Source: Bacteroidales bacterium (GTDB taxonomy: Bacteria > Bacteroidota > Bacteroidia > Bacteroidales > Muribaculaceae). From it: 64,000 nt of DNA. The position numbers and the translations under genes were made by a program. The notes beneath the pieces are model-generated. The model made no database searches. It was not told the DNA's origin and saw only the letters and a program-made list of their open reading frames with translations. The stretch covers positions 1 through 64,000 of the forward strand of contig QAMW01000034.1 of the NCBI GenBank assembly GCA_003150235.1, in the 5' to 3' direction. Below are positions 59,281-64,000 of this stretch, one piece after another (position 1 is the first letter of the stretch; the number at the start of each line of letters is the position of its first letter).

Positions 59281-60483
59281 ATGCCAAAAGTATCAGAACG
59301 AGGCACAATAATGCCGGCTTCGCCTATCAGGCGCCTGGGTCCGCTTGCCAATGCGGCAAAAGCCCGCGGCACTAAAGTGTATCATCTAAATATAGGACAG
59401 CCTGATGTCCCTACCTCTCCCGAAGGACTTGAAGCACTTAAACACATTGACCGAAAGGTGCTTGAATACAGTCCTTCCGACGGTCTGCCGTCGCTGCGCC
59501 GCAAATTGCAGCAATATTACAAGAACTACAACATCGAGGTTGATGTTGACGACATCATCGTCACCACCGGCGGCTCCGAGGCGGTATTGTTTGCTTTCAT
59601 GGCGTGCCTTGACCCGGGCGACGAGATTATCGTGCCGGAACCTGCCTACGCCAACTACATGGCATTTGCCATCTCGGCAGGAGCAAAAATCGTCACTGTC
59701 CCCTCAAGCATAGAGGAAGGTTTCGCATTGCCTCCGGTTGAAAAATTTGAAGAGCTCATCACACCCAAGACCAAGGGAATCCTGATTTGCAACCCCAATA
59801 ATCCCACCGGATATCTCTATACGATGAAAGAGATGCTCCAGATCAGGGATCTTGTCAAGAAATATGACCTCTTCCTTTTTTCCGATGAGGTCTACCGCGA
59901 GTTCTGCTATACCGGCGCGCCATATATCTCGGCGTTCCACCTTCCCGGTATCGAGGAACAGGTAGTGCTGATAGACTCTGTGTCGAAACGCTACAATGAA
60001 TGTGGAATACGCATCGGCGCGCTTATCACGAAGCATCCCGAACTGAAGAAAAACGTGATGAAATTCTGCCAGGCACGTCTAAGCCCGCCACTTTTGGGTC
60101 AGATTGTCGCCGAAGCCTCCATCGACACTTCACGCGAGTACATGCTCGCCACATATAATGAATATGTAGAGCGGAGAAAATTCCTTATCGACCAGCTCAA
60201 CAAGATACCCGGATGCTATTCACCAATACCGATGGGTGCGTTCTATACCGTAGTAAAGCTTCCGGTTGATGATGCCGACAAATTCTGCGAGTGGTGTCTC
60301 GAAGAATTTGAATATGAAGGTCAGACCATCTTCATGGCACCTGCTTCCGGTTTCTATACCACAGAAGGAATGGGTAAAAATGAAGTACGCATGGCATACG
60401 TTCTGAATAAGGAAGACCTCGCCAAAGCGATGAAAGTGCTTGCCGAGGCGTTAAAAGCCTATCCCGGGCGCACGAATATATGA
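59281..60483 (+). CDS. PLP-dependent aminotransferase, class I (aspartate-type)
   Basis: A 400-aa cytoplasmic fold-type I aminotransferase. Visible are 'IGQPDVPTSPEGLEALK', 'TGGSEAVLFAFMACLDPGDEIIVPEPAYANY', 'ICNPNNPTGYLYT', 'FSDEVYREFCY' (Asp/Tyr contacting PLP) and the Schiff-base Lys in 'LIDSVSKRYNECGIRIGAL'. It probably transaminates aspartate or another common amino acid; exact specificity is not evident. Its stop overlaps the next start by 4 bp (ATGA). Confidence 0.92.
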   Translation: MPKVSERGTIMPASPIRRLGPLANAAKARGTKVYHLNIGQPDVPTSPEGLEALKHIDRKVLEYSPSDGLPSLRRKLQQYYKNYNIEVDVDDIIVTTGGSEAVLFAFMACLDPGDEIIVPEPAYANYMAFAISAGAKIVTVPSSIEEGFALPPVEKFEELITPKTKGILICNPNNPTGYLYTMKEMLQIRDLVKKYDLFLFSDEVYREFCYTGAPYISAFHLPGIEEQVVLIDSVSKRYNECGIRIGALITKHPELKKNVMKFCQARLSPPLLGQIVAEASIDTSREYMLATYNEYVERRKFLIDQLNKIPGCYSPIPMGAFYTVVKLPVDDADKFCEWCLEEFEYEGQTIFMAPASGFYTTEGMGKNEVRMAYVLNKEDLAKAMKVLAEALKAYPGRTNI

Positions 60484-61727
60484 GCTATGAGCTTTTCATA
60501 GCCCGCAGACTGCGGCTGAACACTGAAAACAGCCGCCGCCCGTCGGCAAGCATCGTCATAGCAATAACAGGCATCGCGCTGTCACTTGTAATAATGATGG
60601 CTGCAATGTGTATCGTGCTCGGATTCAAAGAGGAAATCCGGAATAAAGTCTATGGCTTTGACGCGCATGTGACCATACATCCCGCCAATGACGACGGTAC
60701 GCCCGCGGAATATCTCGACTATACCCCCGTGCTGGACTCCATAATCAAAAGCACGGGGCGTTTTGAAAAGCCTGAACTGGTCGTCACCCAGTCGGGCATA
60801 CTGAAAACCGAAAATGACTTTCAGGCGATTGTGCTCAAAGGTATTCCGGAAGGGAGAGCTTCCGGATTCATAGCCTCACACATTACCGAAGGTTCAATGC
60901 CTGACTATTCGGCTGACAGCACACGCAACAGCATCGTGATATCGGAGATTACCGCATCTTCACTCGGTCTGAAGCCCGGAGACAAGACATACGCCTACTT
61001 TTTCACAAATGGCGCGGTAAAGACGCGACGCCTCGACATTGCGGCAATCTACGACACCCATTTCAGTGACTATGACAAGATATATGCCTACGGCTCGCTT
61101 CCTCTAACCCAGGGTATCGGGGGCATTGATTCGACAGGGGCGTCATCAGTAGAGCTGACCTCTCTCAATCCATCGGAGATAACCACGAGCGGCATAATGC
61201 TTCAGGATGCCATGATGACTTCGGCATATCTGGGGAAATTGACCGGAGCATATACCTTGACAACTGTGCTTGACACGGCAATGATGTATTTCAATTGGCT
61301 GGAACTGCTCGACACCAATGTAATAGTGATCCTTGTGCTGATGTCGGCGGTGTCGGGCTTCACTCTCATATCATGCCTTTTTATCCTGATTCTCGAAAGA
61401 GTGAAGATGATAGGAATACTCAAAGCTCTCGGAGCGTCAAACAAGGAAATACGCAGGATTTTCATCTACCTGGCACAGCGCGTGGTAATACTGGGATTAA
61501 TTGCCGGCAACATCGCAGGACTGCTTTTCATCCTTGCCCAATATCACTGGCATTTCCTCCCACTTGACGCCGAGGCATATTATCTTAATTATGTACCTGT
61601 AAAGATTAATTGGATTTACATTATTTCCCTTAATTGCGCCGTATTTTTCCTCTCCTGGCTTATAATTATCTTGCCAAGCCAGATGATTGCAAAAATAAAT
61701 CCCTGTAAATCTATCAGATACGAATAA
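60480..61727 (+). CDS. FtsX-like ABC transporter permease (LolC/E type)
   Basis: A 415-aa inner-membrane protein with one N-terminal helix (~22-45), a large periplasmic MacB-PCD-like domain (~50-265) and three C-terminal helices (~270-295, 320-350, 375-400). 'ELFIARRLRLNTENSRRPSASIVIAITGIALS' and 'ILERVKMIGILKALGASNKEIRRIFIYLAQRVVILGLIAG' match LolC/LolE-type permeases, which extract lipoproteins from the inner membrane. The ATPase partner is not adjacent. Coupled to the aminotransferase by a 4-bp overlap. Confidence 0.9.
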   Translation: MSYELFIARRLRLNTENSRRPSASIVIAITGIALSLVIMMAAMCIVLGFKEEIRNKVYGFDAHVTIHPANDDGTPAEYLDYTPVLDSIIKSTGRFEKPELVVTQSGILKTENDFQAIVLKGIPEGRASGFIASHITEGSMPDYSADSTRNSIVISEITASSLGLKPGDKTYAYFFTNGAVKTRRLDIAAIYDTHFSDYDKIYAYGSLPLTQGIGGIDSTGASSVELTSLNPSEITTSGIMLQDAMMTSAYLGKLTGAYTLTTVLDTAMMYFNWLELLDTNVIVILVLMSAVSGFTLISCLFILILERVKMIGILKALGASNKEIRRIFIYLAQRVVILGLIAGNIAGLLFILAQYHWHFLPLDAEAYYLNYVPVKINWIYIISLNCAVFFLSWLIIILPSQMIAKINPCKSIRYE

Positions 61728-61815
61728 ACCCGCTATGACTGACAATCAATTTTGGCACGATTTTTGTTATTCAATTATAAATGAAAATTATATCTCATAA
61801 TTAGAATATTTACAT

Positions 61816-61823
61816 TATCTTTG
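61816..61823 (+). promoter_or_regulatory. -7 box of rsfS
   Basis: TATCTTTG (TAnnTTTG) ends 19 nt before the ATG at 61843; it probably drives rsfS and ftsH. Confidence 0.55.
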
Positions 61824-61842
61824 TGAACAATTTTAACTATAA

Positions 61843-62202
61843 ATGACCAACCATACGAATATTGTAAAACTCATCACTGAGGGAATCCAGGACAGGAAAG
61901 GTAAAGGCATCTCCATAGTTGACCTTAGTTCAATTGACGGAGCTGCGGCTCAACAGTTCATCATCTGCCAAGGCTCATCTACCATGCAGGTCGCATCTAT
62001 TGCTGACAGCGTGAGAGAGAAGTTGCAGAATGAGGCTGGAATAAAGCCATATAACTACGACGGTTACCAAAATTCCCAGTGGATAGTCATCGACTATGGT
62101 GACACTTTTGTCCATGTATTTCTTCCGGAGACCCGCCAATATTATAATCTTGAAGAATTGTGGAGTGACGCCGAAATCACCCAGATTCCCGATTTAGACT
62201 AA
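61843..62202 (+). CDS. rsfS: Ribosomal silencing factor RsfS
   Basis: A 119-aa protein that binds L14 on the 50S subunit and blocks subunit joining when nutrients are scarce. 'GKGISIVDLSSIDGAAAQQFIICQGSSTMQVASIADSVREKL' and 'QWIVIDYGDTFVHVFLPETRQYYNLEELWSDA' are the family signatures. It lies 30 bp upstream of ftsH, a usual Bacteroidetes order. Confidence 0.95.
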   Translation: MTNHTNIVKLITEGIQDRKGKGISIVDLSSIDGAAAQQFIICQGSSTMQVASIADSVREKLQNEAGIKPYNYDGYQNSQWIVIDYGDTFVHVFLPETRQYYNLEELWSDAEITQIPDLD

Positions 62203-62232
62203 ATCAATATTAAACACTATCAGTCTGGCTAC

Positions 62233-64000
62233 ATGAAACCAAACCTAAAGAAGAAAAAGCTTAACTTCAGTCTTTACTGGATGTATGCTATAATCATACT
62301 TGTGCTTGTCGGAGTATATTATCTTGACCAGAATTCAATTACCAAGCCGGTGACATATTCTGAATTTGAGAAATATGTCACTGAAGGCGGTGTTGAAAAG
62401 ATTGTGGTGTACACCAATAAAAATGAAGCGGAAGCATTTATCACCGATTCACTGGCAAGCAAGATATTTACTCCGAGCCAGTACACGCAAGGGTCACATC
62501 AGGAAGTAAAAATAAGCACTGCGATTCCGAGTGCCGACAAACTGCAGGACAAGATTGACCAGTGGCAACAGGAAGGTGTGTTCACCGGCTCGGTGTCATT
62601 TGAAAAAGGCAGTGACTACTCGGCAATGTTCTGGTCATTTGCTCCCATCCTCTTGCTGATTGTATTCTGGTTTGTAATCATGAAGCGCATGTCAGGAAAA
62701 GATGGCGGCGGAGGCGGAGTATTCAATGTCGGAAAATCCAAGGCACAGATTTTTGATAAAGACGGTCCTATACAGGTTACGTTCAAGGATGTCGCCGGAC
62801 TGTCGGAAGCAAAGACCGAGGTAGAGGAAATTGTTGAATTTCTGAAAAACCCTCAACGCTATACCGACCTCGGAGGCAAGATACCCAAGGGCGCCCTTCT
62901 TGTAGGTCCTCCGGGAACAGGTAAGACTCTCCTTGCCAAGGCTGTAGCCGGAGAGGCTAATGTGCCTTTCTTCTCCATGTCGGGTTCCGACTTCGTTGAA
63001 ATGTTTGTGGGAGTCGGAGCTTCGCGAGTACGCGACCTTTTCCGTCAGGCTAAAGAAAAAGCCCCATGTATCGTGTTTATCGATGAAATAGACGCTGTAG
63101 GTCGTGCCAGAGGAAGGAACCCGAATATGGGTGCCAACGATGAGCGCGAGAACACCCTCAACCAGCTTCTCACCGAGATGGACGGTTTCGGCTCAAACAG
63201 TGGTGTCATAATACTTGCCGCCACCAACCGTGCCGATATCCTTGACAAGGCATTGCTTCGCGCCGGGCGTTTTGACAGGCAGATTTATGTGGACCTTCCC
63301 GACCTCAACGACCGTGTAGCGATATTCAATGTGCATCTTCGCAAAATCAAGACCGATGATTCTCTCGATGTCGAGTTACTCGCGCGTCAGACCCCGGGAT
63401 TTTCCGGCGCCGACATCGCCAATGTATGTAACGAGGCTGCGCTAATTGCGGCGCGTCATAATAAGACATGTGTACAGAAGCAGGACTTCAACGATGCTGT
63501 CGACCGTATCATCGGCGGTCTTGAGAAGCGTTCCAAGATTACAACTGATGAAGAGAAGCGTTCAATCGCCATCCACGAGGCGGGTCACGCCACTATATCA
63601 TGGCATCTGCGATATGCAAGCCCGCTTATAAAAGTCACAATCGTCCCCCGTGGAAAGGCACTCGGAGCTGCATGGTATCTGCCGGAAGAACGCCAGATTA
63701 CTCCTGCCGAGGCGTTGCTCGATGAAATGTGCTCTACTCTCGGCGGAAGGGCTGCGGAAGAATTGTTCCTGGGACATATCTCCACCGGCGCGGCAAATGA
63801 CCTTGAGCGCGTGACAAAACTCGCATACGCGATGGTGGCATACTATGGAATGAGCGATAAACTCCCCAATCTCTGCTACTACGATTCTACAGGTCAGGAA
63901 TACGGTTTCTCCAAGCCTTACAGCGAGGAGCGTGCCAAGAACATCGATGCCGAAGTGTCGCGCATAATCAATGAGCAGTATGAACGCGCCAAAGATATTC
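62233..64000 (+). CDS. ftsH: ATP-dependent zinc metalloprotease FtsH (partial, runs off right edge)
   Basis: 589 codons are present; the 3' end lies beyond the window. From the ATG at 62233: a membrane helix (~16-31), a periplasmic domain, a second helix (~135-150), then the AAA+ domain with Walker A 'GPPGTGKTLLAKA', Walker B 'IVFIDEIDAVG' and second-region-of-homology 'ATNRADILDKALLRAGRFDRQI'. The M41 protease domain has the Zn motif 'HEAGHA'. FtsH degrades misfolded membrane proteins and regulatory targets as a membrane hexamer. No interruption is seen in the visible frame. Confidence 0.97.
   Translation, partial: MKPNLKKKKLNFSLYWMYAIIILVLVGVYYLDQNSITKPVTYSEFEKYVTEGGVEKIVVYTNKNEAEAFITDSLASKIFTPSQYTQGSHQEVKISTAIPSADKLQDKIDQWQQEGVFTGSVSFEKGSDYSAMFWSFAPILLLIVFWFVIMKRMSGKDGGGGGVFNVGKSKAQIFDKDGPIQVTFKDVAGLSEAKTEVEEIVEFLKNPQRYTDLGGKIPKGALLVGPPGTGKTLLAKAVAGEANVPFFSMSGSDFVEMFVGVGASRVRDLFRQAKEKAPCIVFIDEIDAVGRARGRNPNMGANDERENTLNQLLTEMDGFGSNSGVIILAATNRADILDKALLRAGRFDRQIYVDLPDLNDRVAIFNVHLRKIKTDDSLDVELLARQTPGFSGADIANVCNEAALIAARHNKTCVQKQDFNDAVDRIIGGLEKRSKITTDEEKRSIAIHEAGHATISWHLRYASPLIKVTIVPRGKALGAAWYLPEERQITPAEALLDEMCSTLGGRAAEELFLGHISTGAANDLERVTKLAYAMVAYYGMSDKLPNLCYYDSTGQEYGFSKPYSEERAKNIDAEVSRIINEQYERAKDI

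Noticed and set aside
1..64000. tRNA, rRNA or riboswitch genes
   Set aside because: All gaps were scanned by eye; none holds a cloverleaf or a recognisable riboswitch core. Most gaps are under 150 bp.

Overview
The window looks like a chromosomal segment of a gut Bacteroidales bacterium, most likely Muribaculaceae or a close relative. Three things point there. Most transcription units begin with the Bacteroidetes -7 promoter box TAnnTTTG. Several secreted proteins end in type IX secretion (T9SS) type A sorting domains. The gene content and layout (TonB protein with an N-terminal Cys cluster, DUF4923/DUF4924 families, mreBCD-mrdA-rodA, GH3-beta-lactamase fusion, CE12/CE15/GH2 enzymes with a rhamnose operon) are typical of the order. 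The family-level call is inference; there is no rRNA or tRNA gene in the window.

Layout. 1-1.2 kb: a small DUF6291-like gene followed by a gene-free stretch holding nested inverted repeats. 1.2-16.3 kb: housekeeping and envelope genes (T9SS cargo protein, 5'-nucleotidase, GH3/serine hydrolase fusion, gdhA, rlmH-NhaC antiporter, nadC, HAD phosphatase, MATE exporter, FAD dehydrogenase, TonB protein). 16.3-23.8 kb: purH and the rod-shape/elongasome operon mreB-mreC-mreD-mrdA-rodA. 23.8-27.6 kb: LysE exporter, CBM9-like protein, DUF4923 protein and two convergent NlpC/P60 peptidases. 27.7-35.1 kb: a complete urease operon ureABCEFGD with a urea channel, with gpmA as its last gene. 35.2-43.5 kb: COG0523 metallochaperone, outer-membrane barrel, CE15-like esterase, valS and a frameshifted GH2 beta-galactosidase. 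43.5-50.7 kb: L-rhamnose catabolism (rhaM, tandem CE12 esterase, rhaB, rhaA, rhaT, rhaD), interrupted between rhaA and rhaT by a small unit made of a four-helix-bundle gene bounded by heptanucleotide repeats. 50.8-64 kb: two secreted proteins, M23 peptidase, MerR regulator, DUF4924, lipoprotein, DEAD-box helicase, a sugar nucleotidyltransferase with a kinase-RapZ C-terminal fusion (AmgK/MurU-like), an aminotransferase, an FtsX-like permease, rsfS and ftsH, which runs off the right edge.

How the parts work together. The urease cluster supplies everything for urea import, Ni-enzyme assembly and hydrolysis to ammonia, and gdhA elsewhere in the window can fix that ammonia. The rhamnose operon plus the CE12 esterase and the divergent GH2 enzyme suggests growth on rhamnogalacturonan-type pectin. 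Many genes act on peptidoglycan: PBP2/RodA/MreBCD synthesis, NlpC/P60 and M23 hydrolases, GH3 hexosaminidase/serine hydrolase, and a likely MurNAc-recycling kinase and nucleotidyltransferase.

The observations most worth a second look are the heptamer-bounded four-helix-bundle unit inside the rhamnose operon, the kinase-RapZ domain fusion beside a MurU-like gene, the nested palindromes near the left edge, and the single-base break in the GH2 gene at an A5G run that would also permit -1 slippage. All identifications come from reading sequence and motifs; no database search was run.
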